Below, piece by piece: positions 33,713-42,794 of a stretch of 64,000 nt of DNA. A model generated the notes under the pieces. The model was not told where the DNA came from, ran no database searches, and saw only the letters and a list, made by a program, of their open reading frames with translations. The position numbers and the translations under genes were made by a program. Source of the DNA: Robertkochia marina (GTDB lineage: Bacteria > Bacteroidota > Bacteroidia > Flavobacteriales > Flavobacteriaceae). Where the stretch lies: assembly GCF_004799345.1 (NCBI RefSeq), contig NZ_SSMC01000001.1, positions 372,001 through 436,000 of the forward strand, in the 5' to 3' direction. Position 1 is the first letter of the stretch. Every line of letters begins with the position of its first letter.

Positions 33713-35284
33713 ATGAATCTTATTAAACGATTGCTCCTCCTGTTACTAATCCTCCCGGTCTTATGCTTTTCACAGGAGAAGGTAACCTCAGCCTATATTG
33801 ACTCCCTGGCAGAAGTATCCATGGCCAAATTTCCCCAGGCGGGAGTAGCTATTGGGGTCATACAAAATGGGGAGGTTACCCATTTGAAAGGCTATGGAGT
33901 GGCCTCCAAAAACAAGAACACGCCGGTAGACGAAAACACCCTGTTTGCTATCGCCTCCAACAGCAAGGCTTTTACAGCAACTGCTCTGGGAATATTGGTT
34001 GATCGAGGAGAACTTTCGTGGACCGATAAGGTGACCGATCACATTCCGGAGTTCAGGATGTATGCCCCTTATGTGACCGCTAATTTCACCCTCGTCGACC
34101 TGTTAACCCACCGAAGCGGATTAGGCCTTGGCGCCGGAGACCTGATGTTCTTTCCGGACGGGGCGGATTTTACCGTAGACGATGTTATCAAAAGCTTTCA
34201 ATACCAAACTCCGGTTTCTGACTTCCGTACCAAGTACGATTACGACAACCTGTTGTATGTGGTGGCCGGGGAAGTTGTACACCGGGTAAGTGGGAAACCC
34301 TGGGATCAATTTGTGCAGGACGAAATCATGGCCAATCTTGGGATGGCGCACTCTGTGGGTATTTTTCAGAATATCTCTGGTTATACCAATATAGCCTATC
34401 CGCATAAAACAGAAAATGGTGAGGTGATCGAAATTCCCACCTATACTAAAAATGACGGGAGCCTAGGAGCTGCCGGAGGTATTTATTCCAGCGTTTCTGA
34501 TCTGAGTAACTGGGTTAAAATGCATTTGAACAGGGGGGCTTATGGCGAGTCAAAAATGGATACGCTGATCTCCGAAGTCAATCAGATGGAATTGTGGAAA
34601 ATACATACTAATATCTTTTACGATCCTTTTGGAGATAACCCGTTTAAACAACATTACAGAGGGTACGGCCTCGGATTCTTCCTCCAGGATATGAATGGAT
34701 ATACAGTGGTCAATCACACCGGAGGATTGCCGGGTATGCTCTCCATGGTCACAATGCTCCCGGAACTCAATGCTGGGATCATCGTACTTACCAATTGCGA
34801 TCCGGGAGGGTATAATTACAGAACCTTATCCTTTGAAATTATAGAAAAGTTAACGGGGGTGGATACAATGGATTGGATCGCATTTACTGAGGAGCAACTT
34901 AATCGCTCCTCCTCCGAGGCAGAAGCTGTGGTAAACGCAGTATGGGAACAGGTAGAAAAGTCCGGGTCTGTTGAATTGGATCCCTCCAAATTTACCGGAA
35001 CTTACAAAGACCCGTGGTTTGGAAAAGTCGAGATCTATGAAAAAGATGGGATCCTGTGGTTCAGATCCCTGCGCTCACCCAAACTTCACGGAAAGATGAG
35101 CTATTACCAGGCAAATACCTTCGCCATAGCATGGGATTACCACGATATGAATTGTGATGCCTTTGCCACCTTTCAGTTGGATGAGACCGGAAAAGCTTCG
35201 GCTATTTCTATGAAGGGCATCTCTCCTGAGATCGATTTCAGTTTTGATTTTCACGACCTCGACCTAAGAAGAATTACAGAGTAA
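33713..35284 (+). CDS. Secreted serine hydrolase, class C beta-lactamase/penicillin-binding fold
   Basis: A signal peptide (RLLLLLLILPVLCFSQ) is followed by a beta-lactamase-type domain with the nucleophile motif SNSK (Ser82, Lys85), the YDN triad (177-179) and HTGG in place of KTG. A C-terminal domain after about residue 420 (FTGTYKDPWFGKVEIYEKDG) resembles DUF3471. Members include D-aminopeptidases and esterases; the substrate is not predictable. The NTF2-like gene follows by 21 bases. Confidence 0.87.
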   Translation: MNLIKRLLLLLLILPVLCFSQEKVTSAYIDSLAEVSMAKFPQAGVAIGVIQNGEVTHLKGYGVASKNKNTPVDENTLFAIASNSKAFTATALGILVDRGELSWTDKVTDHIPEFRMYAPYVTANFTLVDLLTHRSGLGLGAGDLMFFPDGADFTVDDVIKSFQYQTPVSDFRTKYDYDNLLYVVAGEVVHRVSGKPWDQFVQDEIMANLGMAHSVGIFQNISGYTNIAYPHKTENGEVIEIPTYTKNDGSLGAAGGIYSSVSDLSNWVKMHLNRGAYGESKMDTLISEVNQMELWKIHTNIFYDPFGDNPFKQHYRGYGLGFFLQDMNGYTVVNHTGGLPGMLSMVTMLPELNAGIIVLTNCDPGGYNYRTLSFEIIEKLTGVDTMDWIAFTEEQLNRSSSEAEAVVNAVWEQVEKSGSVELDPSKFTGTYKDPWFGKVEIYEKDGILWFRSLRSPKLHGKMSYYQANTFAIAWDYHDMNCDAFATFQLDETGKASAISMKGISPEIDFSFDFHDLDLRRITE

Positions 35285-35305
35285 TACCAATATCCGCTTA
35301 CAGTT

Positions 35306-35824
35306 ATGATCCCATTTAAACACAAAGTGTCTGCGTGCTTTTGCCTACTAATTTCATTGACCGTTTTTGCTCAATCTCCGGAAGAAAAATACAGCAAGGA
35401 TGTTGAATCGATCGATGCGATCATCAATGCCTGGTATGACGCATTTTCAGGAGGTGCTGAAGACCCCTGGCAATATGAACGTGATAAATTCCTGCATTCA
35501 GAGAATGCCCTTATCACCTATGTCGACGAGGAAGGGAATGCCAGTAACCACTCCCTGGAATCACTCTACATTCCATTATTACTACAACCGAGAAAGGCAG
35601 CGTACGAAATAGAATTAAAACGCAAGGTCAGCAAGTTTGGCCATTTAGCCCTGGTGTGGACCGCCTTTGAAGTACGGACCAACCCGGAAGAACCTTCGGA
35701 GGTCAGAGGTTTGAACAGTGTTCAACTTCATTTTGAAAATGGCAGGTGGTTCATTGACAGCTGGATGGTGCAGATGGATTCAAAAGATCATCCCGTGGTG
35801 CAGGAATTTCTAGATGCAGATTAA
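35306..35824 (+). CDS. Secreted NTF2/SnoaL-like protein
   Basis: The 172-residue protein has a signal peptide (ACFCLLISLTVFAQ). The mature part fits the cone-shaped NTF2 fold: a first helix SIDAIINAWYDAF, middle strands, and NSVQLHFENGRWFIDSWMVQ at the end. No catalytic signature is seen. It may be co-transcribed with the serine hydrolase. Confidence 0.7.
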   Translation: MIPFKHKVSACFCLLISLTVFAQSPEEKYSKDVESIDAIINAWYDAFSGGAEDPWQYERDKFLHSENALITYVDEEGNASNHSLESLYIPLLLQPRKAAYEIELKRKVSKFGHLALVWTAFEVRTNPEEPSEVRGLNSVQLHFENGRWFIDSWMVQMDSKDHPVVQEFLDAD

Positions 35825-35923
35825 CCTCCTTCCAACCTCGCCTCAAAAGCCAAGTCCATAGAAACGCGGGTAGAGATCGAGTGTATGGCTTATAAAAGCA
35901 ATTAACCCCACAGTATCCAAAAG

Positions 35924-37555
35924 ATGAAAACAAAAATATCTCTGATCGTACTGCTCATTTTTTTGAGTTCCTGCCAAACACAACCAAAACAGGTAGTAAA
36001 TCAAAAACCAAACATCGTGCTCATCGTGGCCGATGACCTGGGTTTCGGGGATATTGGATGTTATGGGGGCGATATTGAAACCCCCAATATTGATGCCCTG
36101 GCCAAAACCGGGATTCGGTTCAGCCAGTTTACCACGGCTCCTATGTGCGCCCCAACCCGGGCCATGCTCCTAACCGGGAACGACAACCATATAGCCGGCA
36201 TGGGGATTCAGGGCGTAGTGCTTGATACATTCGGGTATGAGGGTCATTTAACCAATCGGGTGGCCACCATCCCTCAATTACTGGGAGATGCAGGCTACCA
36301 CACCTATATGGCCGGAAAGTGGCATCTGGGCATGAAACCGGAAGACAATCCGCATCAAAAAGGATTTGAGCACTCCTACGTTTTACTGCCCGGCGCCGGA
36401 AATCATTATTCCAATCAAAGCGCTTTGAGTGATGGGCTTTCAACTTACACAGAAGATGGGGAGGTGGTAAGGTGGACCGACGGAAAGTATTCCACAGATT
36501 TCTATACCGATAAGCTTATCGAATATATTGGCAGCAATAAAGAAGATGGCAAGCCCTTTTTTGCCTTTGCCGCCTATACCTCGCCCCACTGGCCCCTGCA
36601 GGTAGATGAGAAATATTGGAAAAAATATGAAGGCCGCTATGATGAGGGTTATGAACAATTACCCAAAAGCAGGCTTCAATCGCTTAAGAAGGCAGGCATC
36701 ATTCCGCAGGATGCCGTGCTCCCTGAAATTCACCCCCGGTTTGCTAAGCTCATTACTCCATGGGATTCGCTCTCTCCATCAGCTCAAAAAAAGGAGGCCC
36801 GTAAAATGGAGCTCTATGCCGGAATGGTAGACAACCTCGATCACAACATTGGCAGATTGATCTCGTATTTAAAAGAAACAGGAGCGTTTGACAACACCGT
36901 ATTCGTTTTTATGTCAGACAACGGCGCCGGCCATCGCGATTTTTACAACCGGGGGACCCTTGCTAAGGTTTTACAGGAATACTACAACGAAGAGTATGAG
37001 CATATGGGCCAAGAGAACTCCTATGTCTCCTACGGCCCACAATGGGCAGAAGCCGGCTCTGCGCCCTTCAGATATTTCAAGGATTTTACCACCCAGGGTG
37101 GTATCAATACCACCATGATCATTTCAGGGCCATCCGTAAAACGACAAGGCGAGTTGCATCACAATTTCCTTTCCCTGCAGGACCTGGCTCCTACTTTTTA
37201 CGAGATCGCAGGCGTTACCTATCCGGATACTTACAACGGTCACCCGGTCTATCCTCTTCGGGGGGCTTCTATTCTACCTTTTATCTCGGGTAATTCTGAT
37301 CAGATCCATGACGAGAACTATGTGTTCTCCATGGAACATATCAATAATGCCATGGTAAGAAAAGGCAATTGGAAACTGGTAAACAGCATCCGTCCGCTAG
37401 ACACCGCTAATTTCGAGCTCTTCGATCTGTCCAAGGACATGCAGGAGCAACACAACCTGAAGACTGAGCACCCTGAAAAATACCGGGAGCTTTTAAACGA
37501 ATGGACACGATATGCTGAAGAGGTTCGGGTACAGGTATTGCCGACTGGGAATTAG
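35924..37555 (+). CDS. Lipid-anchored sulfatase (arylsulfatase A-like)
   Basis: The lipoprotein signal ends at Cys17 (FLSSC). The catalytic motif MCAPTRAMLLTG holds Cys75, which is converted to formylglycine by a radical-SAM maturase (not in the window). Metal ligands are Asp37-Asp38 (VADDLGFGD), the substrate region is GKWHLGM, and FMSDNGAGH gives further ligands. The 543-residue length is normal for type I sulfatases. It would remove sulfate esters from polysaccharides outside the cell, typical of marine polymer degraders. No SusC/D pair is nearby. Confidence 0.92.
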   Translation: MKTKISLIVLLIFLSSCQTQPKQVVNQKPNIVLIVADDLGFGDIGCYGGDIETPNIDALAKTGIRFSQFTTAPMCAPTRAMLLTGNDNHIAGMGIQGVVLDTFGYEGHLTNRVATIPQLLGDAGYHTYMAGKWHLGMKPEDNPHQKGFEHSYVLLPGAGNHYSNQSALSDGLSTYTEDGEVVRWTDGKYSTDFYTDKLIEYIGSNKEDGKPFFAFAAYTSPHWPLQVDEKYWKKYEGRYDEGYEQLPKSRLQSLKKAGIIPQDAVLPEIHPRFAKLITPWDSLSPSAQKKEARKMELYAGMVDNLDHNIGRLISYLKETGAFDNTVFVFMSDNGAGHRDFYNRGTLAKVLQEYYNEEYEHMGQENSYVSYGPQWAEAGSAPFRYFKDFTTQGGINTTMIISGPSVKRQGELHHNFLSLQDLAPTFYEIAGVTYPDTYNGHPVYPLRGASILPFISGNSDQIHDENYVFSMEHINNAMVRKGNWKLVNSIRPLDTANFELFDLSKDMQEQHNLKTEHPEKYRELLNEWTRYAEEVRVQVLPTGN

Positions 37556-37563
37556 CGGGATAT

Positions 37564-37612
37564 AGTTTGTCATCCTTTGCTAAAGCTTCGGATGATAATA
37601 AGGAACGAGCTT
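37564..37612. repeat. Family F palindromic repeat, copy 2
   Basis: AGTTTGTCATCC and GGATGATAA arms surround TTTGCTAAAGCTTC. A degenerate GAGGTACGAGTTTGG stretch follows. Confidence 0.55.
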
Positions 37613-37759
37613 GAGGTACGAGTTTGGAAGTTGGACCAACAGTAAACTATGTACAGCGATTTTGAATTATTGAGGGAAACAGATAGATTGCTTTATCTTG
37701 AAATTTCGGGAATATCACCTACAGATTTAATAATTACACTAAGATGAATATATAAAATG

Positions 37760-37850
37760 TATCTCCCCGCCTAACCAGGGGAAGGTACCCGTTTTTGTTT
37801 TAATTTTCAATCAGTTATCATCCTCCACAAGAAATCCGGGTTTCAAACCT
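37760..37850. repeat. Family A remnant with trailing module
   Basis: CTCCCCGCC joins directly to CTAACCAGGGGAAGGTACCC, so only fused left and right tips remain, preceded by TATAAAATGT as at 40382 and 50484. The trailing TCATCCTCCACAAGAAATCC module is also found near 40555. Confidence 0.6.
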
Positions 37851-37967
37851 TCATAAGGGCAATAATTCATATTTATCATCTATAATCCTTCCTGCAGAGC
37901 AGGATCAAACTACTCCCCACTAACGACTAACCATTAACTACCCCAATCTTCGTACCTTCGTAAAAAC

Positions 37968-38024
37968 CACCCCGCCTCCCGATAGTTATCGGGACAGGCA
38001 CCCCTCCTTAAGAAGGAGGGGGGA
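37968..38024. repeat. Family E palindromic repeat, copy 2
   Basis: The hairpin CCCGATA, GT, TATCGGG is followed by CACCCCTCCTT, AAG, AAGGAGGGG. The tail matches 641-667 but the hairpin is different. Confidence 0.65.
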
Positions 38025-38069
38025 TAATTCATGTATATCACAATATTCTCGTAACCCGTAACTCAATCC

Positions 38070-39230
38070 ATGGCCGGAATCTATATCCATATCCCCTTCT
38101 GTAAGCAGGCATGCCACTATTGCGACTTTCACTTTTCGACTTCCATGAAACATAAGGATGAAATGCTGGCCGCCATGCTTACCGAAATGAAGTTGCGCAA
38201 AGAGGAGGTGGGTAAAGAGGTTATAGAAACCATCTACTTCGGCGGGGGAACCCCCAGCCGGTTAACGCCTGAAGAGTTGAAATATCTGGTCGGTGGCGTG
38301 TACCGGAATTTCAAAGTGGCAGAACAGATCGAGCTCACCATAGAGGTCAATCCCGACGACCTGGTGGAAACCGATACCGAGTTCTTACTAAAAGCCTACA
38401 GGGATATCGGTGTGAACCGACTGAGTATGGGGATACAATCATTCCGGGAGGAGGACCTGAAACTGATGAACCGGGCGCATAATGCAGGAGAAGCCTTAAA
38501 AAGCCTGGAACTGGCCCGAAAGTATTTTGACAATATCTCTGTTGATCTGATCTATGGAATACCTGGACTCAGCCATGAAGCCTGGGAACAGAACATCCAT
38601 ACTGCCCTGTCTTTTGACATACCTCATATTTCCAGCTACGCCCTTACCGTAGAGCCCAAAACCGCCCTGGAACATTTTATTCATAAAGGGGTGATCGAAG
38701 CGCCCAGTGATGAACAGGCCGCCGAGCAATTTCAGATCCTGGTGAAAACTCTCGAAGACGCAGGCTTCATCCACTATGAATTATCCAATTTCGGGAAGAA
38801 AGGATTTTTCAGTGTCAATAATTCAGCCTACTGGCTGGGAAAACACTACCTGGGTATTGGTCCGTCGGCTCATAGTTACGACGGGGAGCAACGTTCCTGG
38901 AACATTGCCAACAACCCCAAATACATGAAGTCGCTGCAACAGGGTCAACTACCCCTCGAACGGGAAACCCTGACCACTAAAGACCGGTATAACGAATACC
39001 TGATGACCGGCCTGCGTACCATCTGGGGGGTATCGGTAGACCGGATCCGAAAAGAGTTTGGAGATCAATACAGTCGTTATTTATTAGAACAAAGCGCCGG
39101 CCATATCCGCGACGGTTTCCTGGTCCTGGAAGAACAACCTGAGGAACAGGTGTTGAAAACGACTACCCAAGGAAAGTTCCTGGCCGATGGACTGGCAGCT
39201 GACCTTTTTCTGCTAAATTTACAAGAGTAA
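38070..39230 (+). CDS. hemW: Radical SAM heme chaperone HemW
   Basis: The 386-residue protein has the radical-SAM cluster motif CKQACHYC (Cys11, 15, 18), preceded by IYIHIPF, and TIYFGGGTPS for SAM binding. The C-terminal HemN-like domain (RYNEYLMTGLRTIWGV) is present. HemW proteins were long called oxygen-independent coproporphyrinogen oxidases but act in heme insertion; the CxxxCxxC without the fourth HemN Cys pattern supports HemW. The cyclase gene follows by 14 bases. Confidence 0.92.
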   Translation: MAGIYIHIPFCKQACHYCDFHFSTSMKHKDEMLAAMLTEMKLRKEEVGKEVIETIYFGGGTPSRLTPEELKYLVGGVYRNFKVAEQIELTIEVNPDDLVETDTEFLLKAYRDIGVNRLSMGIQSFREEDLKLMNRAHNAGEALKSLELARKYFDNISVDLIYGIPGLSHEAWEQNIHTALSFDIPHISSYALTVEPKTALEHFIHKGVIEAPSDEQAAEQFQILVKTLEDAGFIHYELSNFGKKGFFSVNNSAYWLGKHYLGIGPSAHSYDGEQRSWNIANNPKYMKSLQQGQLPLERETLTTKDRYNEYLMTGLRTIWGVSVDRIRKEFGDQYSRYLLEQSAGHIRDGFLVLEEQPEEQVLKTTTQGKFLADGLAADLFLLNLQE

Positions 39231-39244
39231 TAAATCTCTCCATT

Positions 39245-40006
39245 TTGAAAACGCTTATTGAACATCCCCAGGGAAATCTAAGGACCGATCTGTCTAAACC
39301 CATTGATATTTCTCTGCCCCTAAAGAACGGAGCTGAAAATCCGAACGCCTGGTATGTTCCACCTCCGGAGATCAGCCCGGTAAAAGACGGGGATTTTACA
39401 GGGAGTGTGGCCGCAGGATCATCGACCAACTTCAACAATGTCTTTTTTAATCCGCACGCCCACGGCACCCATACCGAATGCGTAGGCCATATCAGTAAGG
39501 AATTCCATTCCGTGAACCGGGAATTAAAAACCTTTTTCTTCCTTGGCAGGGTAATCACCGTAGCACCTGAAGCACGTGGAGAAGACCTGGTGATCAGTAA
39601 AGATTACCTGGCGGCAGCATGGGGCAACGACTTCGCCGAAGCCATTATTATCAGAACCCTTCCGAATGACACCTCCAAAAAGACAAAACAGTACTCCCAT
39701 ACCAATCCGCCCTATCTCGAAGAAGCAGCTGCCAAATGGATGGCTGAAAAGGGTATCAAACACCTATTGATAGACCTGCCCTCAGTTGATAAGGAAAAAG
39801 ACGATGGAAAGCTTTTGGCACATAAAGCATTTTGGAACTATCCTGAGGCCCCACGAAAGGAAACCACCATCACCGAATTTATTTATGTTCCTGACTCGGT
39901 TGAAGACGGGTTGTACCTGCTCAACCTGCAGATCGCCTCTTTTGAAAATGATGCTTCGCCCAGCAAACCCGTTTTGTACAGGGTAGAGTTCGAGGAACGA
40001 GTTTGA
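39245..40006 (+). CDS. Cyclase family protein (kynurenine formamidase-like)
   Basis: The 253-residue metal-dependent hydrolase contains FNPHAHGTHTECVGHI near residues 75-90, the family's HxGTHxD/E-type metal motif, and LIDLPSVDKEKDDGKLLAH. Family members hydrolyse N-formylkynurenine or cyclic amides; no kynurenine genes are adjacent, so the substrate is open. The frame opens with TTG at 39245 and has no early ATG, so a TTG start is likely. Probably co-transcribed with hemW. Confidence 0.8.
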   Translation: MKTLIEHPQGNLRTDLSKPIDISLPLKNGAENPNAWYVPPPEISPVKDGDFTGSVAAGSSTNFNNVFFNPHAHGTHTECVGHISKEFHSVNRELKTFFFLGRVITVAPEARGEDLVISKDYLAAAWGNDFAEAIIIRTLPNDTSKKTKQYSHTNPPYLEEAAAKWMAEKGIKHLLIDLPSVDKEKDDGKLLAHKAFWNYPEAPRKETTITEFIYVPDSVEDGLYLLNLQIASFENDASPSKPVLYRVEFEERV

Positions 40007-40020
40007 GTTGGAATTGATGA

Positions 40021-40060
40021 CGTCATTGCGAGGAGGGCAAAGCCCGACGTGGCAATCTCC
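40021..40060. repeat. Family B palindromic repeat, inverted
   Basis: CGTCATTGCGAG and ACGTGGCAATCTCC arms enclose a hairpin GGGC, AAA, GCCC. Confidence 0.7.
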
Positions 40061-40169
40061 TGAAAACAAGGTCGGGATAACTGCAGACTGTAAACTGCCC
40101 ACTATTTAAAAAGGATGAGGATCAGTTTGAGAGACCATGCCTGCGGCTTGGCAAGCGAGTTTGAGTTGT

Positions 40170-40215
40170 AGAAGGAGACGAGGGTACGGAGGTACGTGGG
40201 TACGGAGTCACGAGA
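40170..40215. repeat. Degenerate TACGG/GGTACG tract
   Basis: GACGAGGGTACGGAGGTACG then TGGGTACGGAGTCACGAG, related to the tracts at 11788, 15572 and 24522. Confidence 0.5.
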
Positions 40216-40284
40216 ATTTATGGATTATGAATGATAGATTTACGATCATATCTAGGGCTCAGAATTTCACCCTTATCGCCATGG

Positions 40285-40345
40285 CCCCATCTGGCCCCTT
40301 CACTAAAAACAGCCACCGGCTGTTTTTTTAACGTTCGGTCCTACC
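40285..40345. repeat. Family C hairpin module
   Basis: CCATCTGGCCCCTTCACT precedes the hairpin AAAAACAGCC, ACC, GGCTGTTTTT (40305-40327) and AACGTTCGGTCCT follows. The module is shared with 50745-50808. The hairpin with T-run could also end transcription. Confidence 0.7.
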
Positions 40346-40388
40346 ACTGAAGGATTTAGATTCTCTGTTGAAAAAAATTATAAAATGT

Positions 40389-40528
40389 GGCTCCCCACCC
40401 TGGACAGGGCGGGGTGGATCAAGGTGAAACCTTGAGACGGGGCGGGTTGATTCAGGTAATCTTCACATACAACCCCTTCCCCTCTTGCTTTCAGCAAGAG
40501 TACCTTCCCCTGACCAGGGGAAGGAGCC
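40389..40528. repeat. Family A repeat, full length (140 bp)
   Basis: The left arm is GGCTCCCCACCCTGGACAGG. Hairpin 1 is TCAAGGT, GAA, ACCTTGA; the inner arms are GACGGGGCGGGTTGA and CAACCCCTTCC; hairpin 2 is CTCTTGCT, TTC, AGCAAGAG; the right arm ends CAGGGGAAGGAGCC. It is preceded by TATAAAATGT. Confidence 0.8.
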
Positions 40529-40599
40529 CAATATTAATATAACTAATTAGTCATTATCCTCCACAAGAAAGCTGGATTTCAAAATCCTCACGAAGACGA

Positions 40600-40770
40600 C
40601 CAATTCGCTTATTAGCCTATTTGCCCCTTCTCGACTTTACTCCTTTACTTCTTAGCTCCTTTGCTTCCTTGGAAACCTAGCAATAAATAAAAAGATCGCT
40701 TCAGTCATTTTATTCCCTCGCGAAGACACCCTACTTCCCCATATCCCTACATCCCCATATCCCTATTTTT
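40600..40770. repeat. Degenerate short tandem tracts
   Basis: GACGACCAATTCGC leads into 9-base-type units (CCTTTACTT, CTCCTTTGC) at 40621-40671, and CCCCATATCCCTA units lie at 40733-40766. The first tract has a longer relative at 50843-50938. No gene is seen in 40007-40815. Confidence 0.55.
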
Positions 40771-40815
40771 TCGTAGGTTTATAAGACTTTGCACACCCAT
40801 CAATCAAAGTAACAA

Positions 40816-41472
40816 ATGAGCGATATTATCGAAATACTCATCGGATTTTTCCTGGGCGGGCTCGGCATGTTCTGGCTCTTTTCCATCTACCGTTCAAAAA
40901 AATCGAGGGAGATCACCCATTCCCAGGGCATCGTCCTGCTTGAAAAAATTCACAATGTGTGTAAACTGGTTACTGTTGAAGGGGAGTTTGCTGAGATCTA
41001 CCAATACGAGAATGTCAAAGAGCGGTTCCTGCGACTCATTACCAGCAAGAAAAAAGCATTGTTGGTGATCAACGCCAAGGTACAGGTAGGGTTCGACCTG
41101 AAAAAGATAGAACTAAAAGCCGATGAGGCCGGGAAGAAGATCATCATGAAAGCCTTTCCAGAACCTGAGGTTTTAAGTATCGAACCCGATGTACGGTACT
41201 ACGATATCAAAGAAGGACTGTTTAATTGGTTCAGAACAGAAGACCTCTCGAAGGTAAACCGGGAAGCCCGGGAACACATTCTCAGCAAGGTTCCGGAAAG
41301 CGGGTTGCTGGATGCCGCCAAAAAAGAAGCGCTTGATGCGGTCTTAATGATCGAGAACATGGTGCAGGCCATCGGCTGGAAACTGGATTATACGGCCCTG
41401 GAGATCGAGGGGGATTCGCGGGAGTTAAAACTTTCAGGGTCAAAACCAAAAAAGTCATCCGTAAAATCCTGA
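40816..41472 (+). CDS. DUF4230 domain protein
   Basis: The 218-residue protein has one N-terminal membrane anchor (IIEILIGFFLGGLGMFWLFS, about 4-23) and a soluble domain with the DUF4230 pattern (LLVINAKVQVGFDLKKIELK, MKAFPEPEVLSIEPDVRYYD). Function is unknown. The YjbR gene follows after 3 bases. Confidence 0.8.
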   Translation: MSDIIEILIGFFLGGLGMFWLFSIYRSKKSREITHSQGIVLLEKIHNVCKLVTVEGEFAEIYQYENVKERFLRLITSKKKALLVINAKVQVGFDLKKIELKADEAGKKIIMKAFPEPEVLSIEPDVRYYDIKEGLFNWFRTEDLSKVNREAREHILSKVPESGLLDAAKKEALDAVLMIENMVQAIGWKLDYTALEIEGDSRELKLSGSKPKKSSVKS

Positions 41473-41475
41473 CCC

Positions 41476-41844
41476 ATGTATATTGACCAGCTCAGAGATC
41501 ATTGCCTGAATAAAAAAGGGGTTACCGAATCTTTTCCGTTTGATGAACACACCCTGGTATTTAAAGTGATGGGAAAGATGTTTGCCCTGATACCCCTGGA
41601 AAAATGGGAGGCCGGAGAACAAAGCGTCAACTTAAAATGTGATCCCGAACGAAGCATAGAGCTTCGCGAGACCTATGCCGGGGTAAGTCCGGGGTTTCAT
41701 ATGGACAAGCTTCACTGGAATACGGTACGATGCGATGTTGATGTGCCTCCAAGCTTGATCCTGGAGCTCTCCGATCACTCTTACGAGCTTGTTGTAGCCA
41801 AGTTTCCTAAAAAACTTAAAGAAGCCTACGATGCTCTAAGCTGA
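41476..41844 (+). CDS. MmcQ/YjbR family protein
   Basis: The 122-residue protein begins MYIDQLRDHCLNKKGVTESF, with PFDEHTLVFKVMGKMFALI and GVSPGFHMDKLHWNTV, the family signature. The CyaY-like fold is proposed to bind DNA; the cellular role is unknown. It overlaps the convergent AraC gene by 9 bases at the 3' end. Confidence 0.87.
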   Translation: MYIDQLRDHCLNKKGVTESFPFDEHTLVFKVMGKMFALIPLEKWEAGEQSVNLKCDPERSIELRETYAGVSPGFHMDKLHWNTVRCDVDVPPSLILELSDHSYELVVAKFPKKLKEAYDALS

Positions 41845-42687
41845 ATGGACATTCAGTCTGTAGCTTCGTGGTGAAACTCCCTTCAATTCCTTGAATTTCT
41901 TATTAAAGTGGGATAAGGTTTTAAATCCGCAGGCATAGGCCACCTCAGCTACCTGTAAATCCGGATGGGCACTGAGTAATTCACAGGCATGCTCAACACG
42001 TATTGCGATTAGATATTCGAAAAAGGTTTTGTTGGTGCGGGTTTTGAAATACCTGCAAAAGGCATTAGGGGTCATATGCACCATAGCAGCGATCTCCTCG
42101 AGAGCAATAGGATCTCTGAAATTACGTATCACCTGGTCAAAAACTACCTGCAACCGCTCTCCATCAGCATCTGTGATGCCTTTATTGTAGCGGAAACTAC
42201 TTAGCACCTCCCCCTGCATTCCCGACAAAGCATGCATGATATTCAAAACCTCCATGAACCGGGCAAACTGATCCTGCCCGGGGAGTCTTAAAAATTGAGC
42301 AGACAGGTCATGCTGATCTGCCCTTAACAACAACCCCTGTTGGCTCTTTCTAAAAAACGGCATCAACGAACTTAATTCTTTCTTCCTGAAGAATTCTTCT
42401 CCAAAAGCATCCTCGGTGAGAAAAAAGGAGATCATATGAGACACCTCCTCACCCCTGGGTTCTGAGCGAAACAGGTGAGGCATTTCACCACCAAGTATAA
42501 AAAGATCACCCGGATGATAACTGAAAACATTATCATTCACCAGGAGCTTCCCATACCCCTCCACCATATAACTCACCTGAATCTCCTCATGCTGGTGAAG
42601 CTTATCGTAGAAGATACGTTCCCGGTCTACCTGTATCACCAGATTTTCATTGGCGGGCTTGGGTATTTTAAATGGGAATACTTTCAT
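41836..42687 (-). CDS. AraC-family transcriptional regulator of the hydroxyproline operon
   Basis: The 283-residue protein has an N-terminal cupin sensor domain (HQHEEIQVSYMVEGYGKLLV, YHPGDLFILGGEMPHLF) and a C-terminal double helix-turn-helix (ALEEIAAMVHMTPNAFCRYF; QVAEVAYACGFKTLSHFNKK). It is divergent from the hydroxyproline genes, and three TATAGGnTAAAAT-type sites lie between them. It probably senses hydroxyproline or a pathway intermediate; the ligand is inferred from neighbours. Confidence 0.88.
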   Translation of the reverse strand: MKVFPFKIPKPANENLVIQVDRERIFYDKLHQHEEIQVSYMVEGYGKLLVNDNVFSYHPGDLFILGGEMPHLFRSEPRGEEVSHMISFFLTEDAFGEEFFRKKELSSLMPFFRKSQQGLLLRADQHDLSAQFLRLPGQDQFARFMEVLNIMHALSGMQGEVLSSFRYNKGITDADGERLQVVFDQVIRNFRDPIALEEIAAMVHMTPNAFCRYFKTRTNKTFFEYLIAIRVEHACELLSAHPDLQVAEVAYACGFKTLSHFNKKFKELKGVSPRSYRLNVHSA

Positions 42688-42732
42688 TTAAAACTATCTT
42701 ATTTTATTCTTTTAAAACACTAAATTATACTA

Positions 42733-42780
42733 TATAGGTTAAAATACAGTCATTATAGGCTAAAATGATAGAAACCTATC
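42733..42780. promoter_or_regulatory. Predicted AraC operator: two direct repeats and one inverted copy
   Basis: TATAGGTTAAAAT (42733-42745) and TATAGGCTAAAAT (42754-42766) are spaced exactly 21 bp, two helical turns. An inverted copy, ATAGGTTTCTATC on the minus strand, spans 42767-42780. The array ends 15 bases before the -7 box of the operon, a normal place for an AraC-type activator. Confidence 0.65.
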
Positions 42781-42794
42781 ATGGCGACTCCCCT

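Noticed and set aside
40007-40815. tRNA or other structured RNA gene in the long gaps
   Set aside because: I looked for GTTCGAnTC-type T-loops with matching acceptor stems in all gaps over 300 bases. Hits were only words such as GAGTTCGAGG, with no cloverleaf.
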